This document shows positions 50,717 through 64,000 of a stretch of 64,000 bases of DNA, piece after piece. The DNA is from Atrichornis clamosus (taxonomy: Eukaryota; Chordata; Aves; Passeriformes; Menuridae), in contig WBMZ01008983.1 of assembly GCA_013400975.1 (NCBI GenBank), positions 1 through 64,000 of the forward strand, read 5' to 3'. The translations under genes were made by a program, and so were the position numbers. The notes under the pieces are model-generated. The model was not told where the DNA came from. It saw only the letters and a list, made by a program, of their open reading frames with translations, and did no database searches. Numbering within the stretch: the stretch's first letter is position 1; each line of letters begins with the position of its first letter.

Positions 50717-53700
50717 AGTTTCTTGACACCTTTTGCCATGCCTTGGAACATTTACAAATGCCTATGATCTCTGTGGCAAAAATATATATTGTTAGTTAAC
50801 TGATATTCAACCAGCTCCAGTTACAACACAACCTGAATACTAAAATGAGCACTGTTTTTTACTCAAAAATTTTGGGTCTGGATGTGATTGCTACTGTGAC
50901 ATAAAACATTTTCAACATATGCCTCTCTAAAGACAATTCATAAAGTATTTAAAGAAATTGCAAGTGTAAAAAAAAAAAAAAGGCATAAAGTCTTAGATCT
51001 CTTGCTTTCACTTCAAAGGAGAGCAGAAGGATTCATCTTTAGCCCAAACTTTCAACTGCTCTTTTTTTTCCTAGGAAAATTTATGGGCAAAAATTCTCAG
51101 TGCAGCCCAAACCGGTAGAAAACTAAAATGCACAAAACAAGGAGTCACCATGAAGGTGAAGCAGTAGGATTGCCATTTGTGAGATCATCGTTCTTACCAG
51201 AATCTCCCAGATCAAAGAATATTCTGACCTCTCTACCATGGGGATTGCTGGAAACCAGGAAACAGCATCTTTTCCTGTTCTTACACTCTTCTCCAGTGAA
51301 CATCCTCTGTTTGGCTGGATGTACCCTTATTTTGAACTTTATAGCCTTGCTTCTGCAAATTGTGTATTTAGAAGTCATGGATCTAAAACAGAATATTCAA
51401 AGAATATCTTGTAGGTCCTGAATATACAAACATCTAAGCAAAACCCTTCTGTTCAATCTACAATTTCTATTCCCCCAGAAACTCCATCAAGCATTCTCCT
51501 GGATGGCTAGAAAAGCATGGGTTTGGAGTCTTCTCAAAGTCTTTCCATTTTCATCCTCTTTACTCTAAATGCAAACACAAAGCTAGGAGTTTAGGAACAG
51601 ATCAAGAGTACTCTTGGAATCATTGACACTACCTGTTTCTGGATCCACAAACAAAACTCTTGACAATTGAAGAAAAACAATTTCTACTCAAAATTTCCTA
51701 CTTGAACAGCTACTCATACACTGTGTAGACTACTTTGATTACCTGAGATTTGGTCTTTAATTTGACAAGTGAAATAGTAACATTTACCTTGCCTTATAGG
51801 ATTCTTGAACAACTACATTTCATAAAAAGAATACCAAAACCAAGCCCTAAAAATCCTAAAGAAAGGCAAACATAATATGGAACTAATTTTAAAGCATATA
51901 AATCATAAACAGATGTATTGTTTTAATGCCCAAATATTAATTGGCAGTTTTCTACAAGATATGATGTCATCCAGCATGTGGTTTGGACATGTTTCTACTG
52001 CTGAATGCTATCGCCAGCTTTAGGGATTTGTCTATTAGAGGACTGAGTTTTTTTATGTTAAGGCTGGTTAGAGTCAAATGTTGTACAAACACCAATCACC
52101 ATTATTTCACCATGCTAAAGTTAACAGGATACATTTATTGGTAAACTATAATGTTTTTCAGTTCACCTGAACACCAGCTCTTTAAGAGAAGAGGCACTTC
52201 TTTCCATATCCAGACGAAAGGTTTGTTTTTCAAAGACATGCTGTTCATTGTCCTCCCTTTTCCATTCCAACTATTGATTGACTTTGATTACTCCCTTCTT
52301 GATTATCTCTGATTCCTGCCAATGTCTTGGCAATGGTCCTTTCGTTTCCAAATGCACCAAAGTGCCACTGATTCACATTAAGAGAAGGAAATAAAAGTTT
52401 CTACTGTATAGTTTCAAGCATATGAAATGGCACTGCATCCTTGAAGTTCCTAGACATGACTCACTGTGAGATGGAAAGAAGAAAAACATCCTCTCTGTCC
52501 ACGCTGTTGGTAAAGCCTGTCTCACTCTCTACTGTTGCTGAGATGTTCTGAGCATTTGTCAGGCCTTTTTTAATCTTTGACTTTCCTGCAAGTTGTTTTT
52601 TCTGCTCCGTCATACAAAACAGTCCCTGAACAAGAATCACGTACACTCCTATTCCAAGGATTCTAAGCTTGACTCAGAGGATTTACCAACTGAAGAAAAC
52701 TTCTGGAAAGGAAGACACATGAGACACTACAGAGATGTATGTTTCTAGGAAATTTCTGAATCCATTTGCACATGGAGGAACCAATTACTGTGGTAAAGTC
52801 ATCTGCTGGAGAGCATCTTGTGTCAGTCTTCAAAGAAAATGGAACAATTTAGACCTTGGCTTTTGTGGTTTTTCTCTACTTTGAAACAATTCTTTTAGGT
52901 TAAGTATATAATCCAGAAATTGTGTAATGACCCCAAGACTTGGGGTCTCATATAAACAGTGTCAGACACTGAAAATTATTTGGTATTTCCACAGTCCATA
53001 TGCTGCTCATGTAATTTTTGTGGCACTCTAACTGAAGAATTTGCACCGTAAGGGCTGTTCATCCCTGTCACACAGAGCTTACAACTTAGCCCAATAACGA
53101 CTATAAGGCTGCAGAGCCTTTCTCTCGGGACCCAGTCATTAATGTGAGTTACAGAATAACAACACTTGCCTGGCATCTCTCAGTGCACTGCTCAGGCACA
53201 GGAACCCTATGTTAAAACATCAGTGGAGGAGAAGTAAAGTTTATTGTTTCAAGACAGCTTATGCAGATCTATCCACACGGCTTGCAGAAGCTAACAGTGA
53301 AAGTAACTACTCACATTATTTCTTTTACTCATCACATCTGTTTGCAGTTCAAGCACTTGTCCTGTCACAGATAAATTCATAAGATTTGCTTTCCATCTTT
53401 TGGCTTCAAATACCAAAAGGCATATCCAGGATGCACATTTTGATTCCTATTTCACTGCAAGCAGTTTTGGGAACGTGTTGATTGATGGGTTTCAGTCAAA
53501 ACTGCCCAGCTTATAGGTAAGCTATAAGATAACATTATATCTGCAGTTACAGTGTTAAGAAGAGAATGAAAGAGAACAATTGCATTCCAGATTCTGTTGC
53601 ATATCTGTGCCATTCCAACAGTCAAACAGAAAGGAGATCTTTGTGGGGTTAACAGCTCTGCATAAAGGTACTTTATGGGCAGATTGAAGACTTGATTAAG

Positions 53701-54878
53701 TTCTACAGTGCATAAAACCCATGAACATGTAAGGTTGTACACCTCACATGTACAGACACAGGAAGGTAGCTTAAGGAGCAAGCAAGCAAGCAGATCATAT
53801 AGAAAGGCATGCACCAGTGGACTAAGAAAACACAGCTCACAATTATCAAGGACTCACCACCAATTAGCACCCATCACCTACAGACATGTCTTATATTGGT
53901 CATATTTATAGAAGTGTTTGCATTGCAGCTCTGGAAATCCAGGACTTCTGCTTTGATTTTTCCAGGATGTTAAACAGTTGTAAGAAAGCACTTTATGCTT
54001 TCTTGGATAGACCCAGAGAAACACAGGAAGGAATAACCTACCAAAGCTTTTAAGTTTTGTTTTAGGTTTTCTGAAGTCAGGCAGTCCCCCAGGACATAAT
54101 AGTTTTCAGTGCTAGAATCAGAGCACACATTTGCCCTATTGAAGCATGGAGCATCAGCTGAGCAGCATACACTTTTGTTGAGTTGTTCCAGTTACTTTAT
54201 TTTCTACCACTCAGTGAATCCATGCACACTTCAAAAACTTTTGTGCTGCTTACTTTTTGAAGTTTCCATCAGCAAGGATATTGTAGAACACATGTTTTGG
54301 GAGTATTACAGTATAATATGCTAATATGAACAATTCTATGCTCAAATCCCATTTTTGACAGGAAAACAATCATCCATTTAAACATGTCTTGCTCATTACT
54401 GGCACATTAAATGAAAGACAAGTTATACAGCAGTATCACGAATTAGTATTTGCATACACAGTGCCAGCTGTGAATCCTGTGTGGTGCTAATAGTTTGGTG
54501 GCTATGACAAAGGCACTAGCAAGCTCTTCTCTATTAGTGAGCCAATGTTGAACCTATTTTCAAGAGTAATTCAGCTTTTCCTGAATGTAGCACATAATCA
54601 AGCTTAAATCTGTTCCATTTTAATTAATAGCTGAATTACTCTATTACAGTCCTGTGGAACATGTATAACAAGCCTTGGGTCCCTTTGCTGAGGACAGAGG
54701 GGCAGTGAATAAGCAGGAAGTTTGTATGTACTGTAGAAAAGTTGTTCTAATAAAATGAACATTGTCCTTAGTGGTTCAAAGACTGACAGTGGTGCAAGAC
54801 TGACCCCTGCTTTTTCCTTCTCCTCTACCTCCTAAGCAACCCTATATGTTTGTGTTCAGGGTTGCATCAACTTATATT

Positions 54879-54899
54879 AAAAAAAAAAAAAAAAAAAAA
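54879..54899. repeat. A21 homopolymer
   Basis: Twenty-one consecutive A. The sequence upstream does not resemble a known SINE, LINE or spliced gene. Confidence 0.85.
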
Positions 54900-55679
54900 G
54901 ACTGTTGTCCTTTCAGTAGCTTAGCATTATCTGTTAAAGTGCCAGGCCTCTCACAACCCTTAATAATCAATACACTAGAAGAAATACAGCTATCTTTTTC
55001 AAGATCACATCATAGTCAAGATTTCAAGTTGTTTACCCAAAGTACTGAGTAGCTAAGGAGTAGAGTATTGACAATCTTCTGCATGGGACTTCACTGGCCC
55101 ACATACCACTGAAATGGTGAATGCAACAATCACAAAGATAACGGGACTCAGAGACTCTGAAACAAACTCCCTTCAGAACCACCGCCATCATCCCTGTCTT
55201 TCATTTTTTTTGGTATTACCTTTTCCAAAGCAAACATATTCAAATACATACCAAGAAAAGATAATATATAAGATGCAGCCATGTAGACAAGGACTAGTCA
55301 TGTGATGTGCAGCACTACCAGTGAGTGTTCCATGGAAGACTGTGGCCAAAATAATGTGATGGAGAAAAATCCTTTTTAGCAGGAGGTATATGAACAGCTT
55401 TTCTCTGGAAATAATTTTTCTTCCCAAAATCTCTTGGTGCCTTTTTTTTCTCTGAGCATTTAAAGCTCATCAAGGCAGAGAACTTCTGCAGAACTAGGCA
55501 CAGAAATGTATTAATACAATTATTTTTAATGGTAAACACATAAGTGACTTAATCACACATAAATAATAGCGTTAAGAAAGTTTGATGCCTTCTCTGTAGC
55601 ATTATCAGAATGAACACTGTGCTTACAAATGTTCCAGCTTATCTGAATATGTCATTCTTGCTTTTGTGTTTAAAGATAA

Positions 55680-56290
55680 AAGAATCATAGAACTCTTTAG
55701 GTTTGAAAAGACACTTAAGATCGAGCAAAACCGTAAAACTAACACTACCAAGTCCACCACTAAGCCATGTGCCTAAGTGCCTTCTACATGACATCTGCAT
55801 GTCTTTTAAATATCTCCAGAGATGATGACTTAACCACTTCTCTGGGCAGCTTGTTTCAATGCTTAACAATGCTTTTCATGCAGAAATTGTTCCTAATATT
55901 CGATCAAAACTCCTCCTGGCACAACTTGAGGCCATTTTCTCTCGTCCAGTTGCTGGTTACCTGGAAGCAAAGGCTGGCCCCCGCCTGGCTACAATCTCCT
56001 GTCAGGTAGTAGTAGAGAGCGATGCCCCCCTCAGCCTTTTTTTATCCAGACTAAACAACCCCAGCTCCCTCAGCCACTCTACATCAGACTTGTGCTCCAG
56101 ATTCTGCACCAGCTTTGTTGCCCTCCTCGGGACTAGTTCCAGCATCTAAATGTGCTTCTTGTAGTGAGGGGCCCAGAACAGGACACAGGATTCAAGGTGG
56201 GGCCTCACCAGTGCCAAGAACATCACTGCCTGGGTCTTCCTGGCCACACTGTTTTTGATACAAAGGCTCACACACAGCTTTTATCCACAC
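55680..56290 (-). mobile_element. CR1 LINE 3'-terminal fragment (g)
   Basis: A minus-strand CR1 tail with its terminus at 55,680 ('aagaatcatagaactcttta'). The 3' UTR landmarks are 'acttctctgggcagcttgtt', 'ttgaggccattttctctcgt', 'cccagctccctcagccactc', 'gccctcctcgggactagttc' and 'ggtggggcctcaccagtgcc'. It is 5'-truncated at about 56,290. The two overlapping plus-strand frames here (55,767-56,149) are antisense to it. Confidence 0.9.
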
Positions 56291-59200
56291 AATAGTTTTT
56301 AACCATGTAATTCCTACATACATATTTGACTTTCCTCAAAAAATACCTATAAAAAACATTAGAACCTCATTTAAAAGCAACTACTAAGTTTTCCCCCTTC
56401 TGAGGTTTCTGATTTTGCTCCATTTACATACCCTACATGAATTTAGAAGGCCAAAATTCTATTTGAAAGAAGATGGCCAAACTTAAAGGTAGTATTGATG
56501 TTTCTGGCTGAAGCAAAGATTTTGTCCTGGATTTAGGCTTTCCAGAAGTTCCCTTAGAACCACACTAAGTGGCACTCCTTCACTCCACAGTGAAGTCAAA
56601 TTGAGATTGTACTTTAAACAAATTAGGACTACATTACTTTATTTTCATACCTGCATGACCACATTTCATTCTAATAATTGTTACCATATATCTGGGGCAG
56701 CTGATGACCCCCTGATAGACATCTCTTCCCTTGGCTATATTCAGCATAAAACATGCCCCCAAAGTACCAGTGCCATCCTTAAAAGATTGACCCTAAGGAT
56801 GAAAATACTCAGTGAGAGTAGGGACTACCATGAATTTCCTATGGTATTTCTGAGCTTAAATAACAACTTAAATTTGGCAAAATAAACATAAGCAAAAAGT
56901 AGTCACTTAAAAAATTGATACTTGTGAATCTTTGTGTTCCAAAAAAAGAACAGACTAAGTCAATATGATATGTAAATTCTTCCGCTACTCATATTCTGCT
57001 TTGCATCCTGAAATACAAAGTCTGTTTTATAAGGTTTCACATCAGAAGTTATTCTCCTTGTTAATCAGGGGAAGAAATGCACCCACCACTGCAGAACACA
57101 AGGCACTCAATTCACAAAAATCTACTTTCCAAGGCAAGGCATGTTCAAGGTATCACATTTCCCACACTTTTTGATTAGGTACAAGCTCAACTCCAGCATG
57201 CCATAGACAAACACTAGACAACAGCTGTGCTGTGAAGGTGGATAAAGCAAAGAAGTCACAAGTTCAGTTAGGGCAGAAGTTGTGGTTGTGTTGTTGCTGA
57301 TTCTCTGAGAGACTAATTTACGTAGTGTCCCATGGCATACACAATCACAATGCACTGGAAAGCTAAATTTCTCAAGAACAAGGGTCATGGCAGCTACTGG
57401 ACAGATCATCCCAGTTCCCACATGGGACACCACTTCTTGCAGATGTTCTGTACTTCATTCTTCCTCCAAAAACAGCATCAGAGTGAGCAGAGATCCCGAA
57501 ATATTTGCACAGACAGCTAACATATCCCTTTCCCCTCAAGTTTTTCCTCCACCACCATTCATGCCACCACTTCAGCTGGTTCTTTTTTTTTTTTTCTTTC
57601 CAAGTTTCTGTAGCATGGAGAATGGAAGAGGAAAGCCACTGAGACCGGCTTTTCAATCTGTTAGCGAAAGTGCCTTTTAGCCCTTACTGATTGCCATAAT
57701 ACAGAAAACACAGTGCAGGAGGAACCCGTCTCCAAGTATATATTCTCCAGGTGAGGCAGCATTCCTTCACACCAGCAGTGCCAAATCCCTGTCATGGAAA
57801 AGCAGAGAATATGCTAATGGATTTGCACTTACTTTCTACTGCATATATTTTCTATTATCATCAGAACTAGACTGCAGAATGGGTTAATTCATATGCCTGA
57901 GCTGGTAGTGGACCTTTATGTACCTCAAATGGCACAGCTAGCCATGAATCAAGGAGGTACACTGAGGAAGGTATGTGGAAAGGATAACAGTGATAGGGCT
58001 TGAAGACTGTCTAGACTGCTCTCAAGCTTCATTCCCTATTCTTGTATAAGCAGAATACCTAAACTAATCAAGGCATTTTAGGTATCAGATACAAACAGGG
58101 AATCAAAGTGCTCCAAAATATAATCAGTCAGCAGTAAAGTAAAGCAACGCTATGAAGACCAGATAGATAGCTTCTACTAAACTGTATCACTCACCATCCA
58201 GATGGGCTTAGTGCAATTTTCGGCAGTCTTCGGTGATGGTACTCTAGAAGCATACTAGGTTTGTGGGCTGGTTCATCTGCCAGCTTAGTTTGCTTAGAAT
58301 CACCTGTTAGATCCTGAACCACAGCAACAGCAAAAAGGGGAGAGGACAAGCAAGCTCAGACATGTAATCTAGTAGTAAAATACCTACCTGATATTTTCCA
58401 GGCACGTATATTTCAAGACACCAAACTCTCTAAGAAGATAGCTGTGCTGCTGCTGTAACATACATATACACACAGAATTCACAAAGCTTAATGGCTAGAG
58501 GAAAGATATAGCCATAGAATAGTCCATGTCTTGCAGAATTTTCTTTATTTCATTAGCACAAAGGTTAATTCAAAATTCTGGGCAAGCACATCCATGTTGA
58601 AAGACAGGTCAAGAAAGGGCAGCAACAGGGACAAGCACGTAAACTTTACAAAACAAAGTTATTCTATAGCACAAATCCATCAATAGTGTGAGAGGTGTAA
58701 AAATCAAGCAGAAAGGATTGTTTGGATTTTATACTAGTCTTCAGGTGATAACATAGAGCTCTATGCATGCAGCACTGGGTGACTGAATTACCAGTCAACA
58801 GCCAGCAATCTGACCCTTCCCTTCGGCCCCTGGCAAAGCTTTGTCTTAAAAAGAAGGAAACAAACCAAAGCAATGGCAGTTCCTAGATAGTACAGTTGCA
58901 ATGGTTGAAAAAATATGAAGGAAAGTATACATTGGAAATGGCAGCAAATACACTTTACCCATACCACAGACACCTCCTCATACTTTGGAACAGGGATAAG
59001 ACAGATAACTGTTAGAAAAAGTCAGTGATGTCAAACACTTTCCCCACATTTCTACAGGCTGTATTCTGAGGAGGCCTTTGCTCAGTAAGAGCAGTTGAGC
59101 AGTCTGTTCATAACCACCAGCCACCTGCTCACCAGCCTGAAGAAAAGTGCCCCAAGTGGTAACCATTATTACTGGATAGAGATGCAGAAAAATTCTACCA

Positions 59201-59665
59201 CAATATTAGTAGGAAACCATTGAAAAATTTGAATCATATCCACAAGGGCCCTCCAGAGTCTTGGTCTGCTTTTGTAGGTGCACTGTGGTGACATACTGGG
59301 CACCTCCTTCGGAAGCAGCATCGCACACATGCTCTGTGCAAAAACTCTGAAACTGCTAGCTACCAACATTTACTAGCCAAACATGGAAAAGCCAGTGTAT
59401 TTCTACAGATACATTAATTTTTCAGCTGAAGTCTTAGGCTTTAAATATTTCAGAAGTGTTTTCTCATTTTGATCAGTCATAACTAGACTAATTGATTACA
59501 TTAACTTAACATTTTTAATCCTCTTGTACAAAAACCCTCATAGCTTAAAAGTGATTTTGAGCTTCCTTTAAATGTCAAATTGTGGTTTCTTAAACTGCTT
59601 AATCAGTTTTTAATAAATTTAGCTCTTGTTCCTTAGGCAGCCTGGCAGTGCTGAAATCAGAATTA
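56291..59665 (-). other. Non-coding stretch, probable MOB3B intron
   Basis: Unique sequence, with a T run near 57,582-57,595. No exon or element is recognised. Confidence 0.5.
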
Positions 59666-59906
59666 AGAATCACAGGATAATTAAGGCTGGCACAGATTCT
59701 GGGAGGTCTGCATCCCAGCTTGCTCCTTTGTATAGCCATCAGACCAGATTGCTCAGGGCTTAATTCTGCCTGCTCTTGAAAACCCTGAAGGATGGAGATG
59801 GCACAGCTTCTCTGAGTTCGCTCTCAACTGCTTTATTTTCTTCATTGGGAAAAATTTTTCATTATGTCATATTTTCTTCATTGGGAAAAATTTTCCATTA
59901 TGTCAA
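59666..59906 (-). mobile_element. CR1 LINE 3'-terminal fragment (h)
   Basis: A short CR1 tail on the minus strand. The terminus is 'agaatcacaggataattaag' at 59,666, followed by 'gattctgggaggtctgcatc', 'accagattgctcagggctta' and 'cttgaaaaccctgaaggatg'. It is strongly 5'-truncated and ends in a 36-bp duplicated segment. Confidence 0.82.
59835..59906. repeat. 36-bp tandem duplication in CR1 (h)
   Basis: Two adjacent 36-bp units (59,835-59,870 and 59,871-59,906) start with 'attttcttcattgggaaaaa' and differ at two positions. They lie within the CR1 tail, so the duplication postdates that insertion. Confidence 0.92.
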
Positions 59907-62900
59907 GCCAGAAAATAACTTAATTTTATGTTAATTTTAGCAAAATTCTCTGTCTTCTGACCATCTTCTAATTTCAACCTATGGACTTGATGAAGAAATC
60001 ATGTGGTGATGTTCTTTGGCCTCTGTTAAGCTGGAGGTCAGATTAGAGTAACTGACATAATCCCCAGTGGCCTTAAATTTCTGTGTGTCTTTCCCAGTGA
60101 CTACTACAACAGAAAAAAACCTCAACATTCATTCACGGAAAATGCAAACAAGACTGAATTACTCCCAACTTCAGGCTGCAATGAATAGGGGAAAGAACCT
60201 AAAGCAACTGAATTTATCATATTTGGGAATCAGGACCTAAAGGCAGTACAGAAGAATAGAGCTGCTTGCTTTCTTAGCTCCTTTTTGGACACTGCCAAAA
60301 CTCATATGGTGAAAGCTGACAATCATAGTTCAACAAAAACTGCATCTGTCCCAAGGACCTACTGCTTTCCACTCCAAATTATTTCTTCAAACTGTTTACT
60401 AAAAGCTGAGAAATATGTTCCTGAAAAGTGTTAAATAGTGCGACTACTAGGTACCATAAACAGCAACTAGTATTTCCCAAAAAAAAGAGTTTATCCTAAA
60501 GTTAAATAAACCCCAAGTGCATTACAAAAATTCATGTTGGGGATGGATAGCTTTACCAGAGTGGTCTGAGCAGGTATGCAGACTCTCCTCTGTTCTATTC
60601 CTGAATTCTCACTCACTGAGGAATGAGTCAGGTCTGCATGTGGTTACCTACAGAACTTGTTTCCAGAACTGTCTGCCCCTTACATGCCTTAAACCCACTT
60701 AAATGGATAAAAGAAAATTATAATAATGAAAATAATAACAAGAACATAATCATGTCTGCAATCCTCTACAGACTGTGAGGCCATTTTTCAAAGACAGTCC
60801 TTAAAGTTTTGCTATACAAAGAAGTGGTTCTGTTATTCAGCACCTGCTTGTATCACCTGCACACAATTCGTGACAGTTCTGCTGTTTCCATACAACCATC
60901 TCCATATTAGTGGGAGAGTGGTTGAAGGAAGAGGCTCTTTACCAAAATACGAATAGACCAGAAGGACTGGTGAAAGCAGAGAGGAAACAGCACCAAACCA
61001 CAGGACATACTGTGACTGGTAAGAGGCCAGAGGCCATTGTGCCCACTGAGAGGGCTAAATACAACATTTATAACAATTTATAAGACATCTGCATTTGTGG
61101 TTTCTTTTTTTAAACTACATAGAAACACCACAACCACAAAATGAAAGATCCCACCAAACCTGGCTTTCCGTACTCTGAAATTATTTTCCTTGAAACCAGC
61201 TCCTCAGTGAAAGCTGCTCTAAATCACAGTCCTTGAAATCCCTTTTTGGATAGTTTGCACGAGATACGCTAAATGAAAGAGGAAAAGTTTTATAGGACCA
61301 GGCTGAGAAAAGTGTGTTCCGGATTTCTGTGAACAGCTCTTAATCCCTCTCCCGATCTCTCCACCAAACTTATTTGCTAATGGAAAAGTCAGCCCAAATC
61401 TACTGGATATGTTGGGTTTTGTTTTCCAGAACAATTCTCTGCAGACTAGAAAGATTCAAAGCAATAAAGTAATCTCTAAGTTACAACCACTCAACACTTC
61501 AAAACTGTTGTCCAATTTCTAAGGGCATACATAAGCCTGTTTTATTTTCTGAGTATATAATCTTTCACGATCAATTTCAGCTGCTTTGAAGAATGAGCAA
61601 TTGTCATTCATCACCATTAATTTATCTGAATGAAAACAGAGATTTTAATTACTACTATGCCTATGGTCATCTAAAGGCTGCTGCAGTGCAGGTAGGAACA
61701 AACAGTACCCAATACAACAACAAAGGTTCCCTCTCTGATCGCCTGCAAAATGGAAAACATACCAATAAGCACGCTCAGGGACTGCATTTCATTCAACAGC
61801 TTTATAAGCAGTACCCATATAAGTCTGGCAGGTAGTATCATATCCAAATATGGGATTGATGTGCAAATGAATCAAAAAGATATCCCAGGAACAGGCCCAA
61901 ACATCCCCTTAACTGTTTTGAGTGCCTAAGTAGGGATTTGCTGAGAGAAGAGGTACCCAGAACACCAAAGTCAACACAGCATACATCTGTTTCTGAATTG
62001 CAAGATCTAAGGCCTCCCAAACAATTTTATCAAAAATTTCACATGAAAAGAGGTAAATCAAACAGATAATGAGAAGTATGCAGGGGGCCAATACAGTATC
62101 TGGAACAAAGGCTGAAGAGGAGGGAAGAGGAATAGGGGCACAAGTGCTGCTCCACGGAATAATGTTCTTCCAAAGGTATCTACAGAACCTCTTTATGGGA
62201 TTGTCCAGTCATCTCCAGTCTGTAATATGAATATGGCACAGTCCAATATGAGCAGATTTTTCCCCTTCCTTTGGGTCAATTCAGAGTGAGACAAAGATTT
62301 TCACAAATACTGAGATTTCCTGTTTTGACTTGTATCAGAGTCCAGCCCCATTCTAGAGACCAGTCCTTCCTCTTCTTCAGTATGTTCATGTGTGATTTAA
62401 TTGACAAAAGCAGAAGCTGCTGGGAGGAGAAAACCTGTAGGTTGAGAGTATTTACTGATTCCATTCTAATGCTTACAATAGGTAAGCCATCAGGATAAAA
62501 GCTCCTTCAGAAGTATCTTACTACAAATATAAGAGTGGAGCACCTAGAGCTGAAAACTTGTGTGTTATAGATTACTAGTGGGTTCAGTAAAACCCATCAG
62601 CATGCCAACGTGCTACCTGCTCCCCATATTTCCTGACAGACAACACTTTCTATATATGCAAACCACAAGAAAACAGAGCAATATTGGAATATTCCAAGGT
62701 AGAAACTTGGTATAGCAAAAGACTGCAAAAATACCGGTGGAAACAAAATCAGGTATTTCTCCTAAGGTTTAACCAGCCTTCAACTTCAAAAATCACTCAC
62801 CCTGAAAACACATGAAACAACAAGTGTTTGAGAAATCAAACCCATTTTTCACTGCACAAAATATATGACACCACCTCCTCTGAAATCCTTCTTCTTGCTG

Positions 62901-64000
62901 TGTTGTCAAAGTCCAGATTAAAAATGTAGTTAATACATCCTTTCTGCCTATTAGAGTAGAACAGAAAGCGATAGGAACTGAGAAACAAAGCACAGGTTTG
63001 TCCAGATAAATAGCTATCAAGACCAAAAGTAAGGTATTTCAAAGGTCTGGAAACACTGATAATCACGGCCTCTTGATGCATCATCTACCAATTCGCAGCA
63101 GGCCCTAACTGCATTTAAAGTGCAAAATATTGGGCTGAACTAACGTGAACATATGGCATTCTTCTTGTTTGTTACTCATCTGGGCCAATTACTAACATAC
63201 AACATCTCATATTTCTTACAGCAAGCTCCCAACTCCTCCACTTGAAAGAAGTAAATCAGGACCCATTAACTAAAACTGCTAAAATCATGCAAGTACATTA
63301 CATTTTGAAGGTATAACTCTTTGCTATGTGCAGCCACAGCTAAAGATTTATGCTATCTGCACTACACAATGCACTCTTCTGCAAAATTGTCCTCATCCAG
63401 AGGGATCTATTTCAGCAAGGATACTTCAACCTACTTGTGCCACTCTTCAGAGAGAATATTATAAAAGGAAATTTGTGAAGCCCTTAACAGCTCTCTCATC
63501 TGGACTGTCTAGTTAAATAATAGAAAAGATTGTTAGTTATATATAGTACTGAAAACAATACTTTGGGGAATAATTAACTTTCCAACTTGTGAGTTTTGGA
63601 TGAGAAGTCAAGAGAGGGTGGCAGAGCAAGGTTCACTGCATTCCTGACTCTCCACTGTCTTGTACATAGATGTACACACTAAGAGAGCATTCTTATTAGT
63701 TTTGTTTTCCATCTCTTCTGTATTCGTCTAGGTAGCCAGGCAAAGTGCAAAGCCAGATAAATTTGATTAGCTTTCAAGAAGGTATTAATGCAATGTTGAT
63801 CACTCTCAGTGATTAATCCAAGAAACTCACCAGGGACAAACATTTAAAGCTAACAAACCCCACCATACCTAGCAGCAACAATTAATATTCCATACCCTGC
63901 ACACTATTTCTGATCCCGCCTCCTTTCCACCTGTTCAAGCTGTTCAACAGCTTGAATGTCCCTGAAAATGAAGGTGGAAAGAGAACATGCTTAGTACACA
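59907..64000 (-). other. Non-coding stretch to the window edge, probable MOB3B intron
   Basis: Unique AT-rich sequence without recognised exons, RNA genes or transposons. The upstream MOB3B exons must lie beyond the right edge if the gene is intact. Confidence 0.5.

Larger units (their letters stand above)
48764..55679 (-). other. 7-kb non-coding stretch, probable MOB3B intron
   Basis: Unique, AT-rich sequence with homopolymers and small tandem repeats only. No exon, RNA gene or transposon is recognised. Confidence 0.5.

Noticed and set aside
54846..55052. A21 run considered as a retrocopy or SINE tail
   Set aside because: No spliced-gene or SINE sequence is recognised upstream and there is no target-site duplication that I can see.
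1..64000. tRNA, rRNA, CRISPR or bacterial operon features
   Set aside because: Nothing in the window resembles these. The repeats present are LINE, LTR and simple repeats of a bird genome.

Overview
The window looks like vertebrate, specifically avian, nuclear DNA. It is AT-rich and almost gene-free. It is littered with CR1 LINE fragments, the dominant retrotransposon of birds, and with solo LTRs of an endogenous-retrovirus family that I associate with neoavian and passerine genomes. Microsatellites and homopolymer runs are scattered throughout. I see no bacterial or viral gene organisation. Nearly all open reading frames over 60 codons are chance frames or lie inside transposon relics.

Only one stretch reads as a live coding gene. 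A 203-bp exon on the minus strand (30,092-30,294) has a good acceptor and a good donor. It encodes 67 codons of the C-terminal half of a Mob-family kinase activator, best matching MOB3B. The neighbouring exons were not found, so most or all of the window is probably two very large introns of MOB3B: about 30 kb on the 3' side and about 34 kb on the 5' side. Human MOB3B lies at 9p21, which corresponds to the avian Z chromosome, so Z linkage is a reasonable inference.

Layout from left to right: LTR copy 1 (1-980, sense on minus); unique intron; CR1 tail (6.8-7.07 kb); old CR1 (9.2-9.7 kb); about 14 kb of mostly unique intron with a 13-bp minisatellite at 22.9 kb; a 2.3-kb CR1 with endonuclease and reverse-transcriptase relics (23.84-26.13 kb); a diverged LTR copy 2 in the opposite orientation (26.53-27.33 kb); the MOB3B exon (30.1 kb); CR1 with an internal deletion (33.09-34.42 kb); a nearly full-span CR1 (34.94-38.53 kb) split by LTR copy 3 (35,228-35,962) and carrying a relic of the CR1 ORF1 SGNH-esterase region; unique intron with a candidate LTR of another family at 44.5-45.0 kb; the only plus-strand CR1 (46.49-48.76 kb); unique intron; CR1 tails at 55.68-56.29 kb and 59.67-59.91 kb; unique intron to the end.

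All transposon reading frames are broken and several catalytic positions are mutated, so no mobile element here looks active. I did not find a new biological system. The more informative observations are the nested LTR-in-CR1 insertion, the esterase relic, the strand bias of CR1 copies (seven of eight on the gene's strand), several small tandem duplications and the candidate LTR at 44.5 kb. Family assignments of repeats come from recognition of consensus sequence and were not checked against a database.
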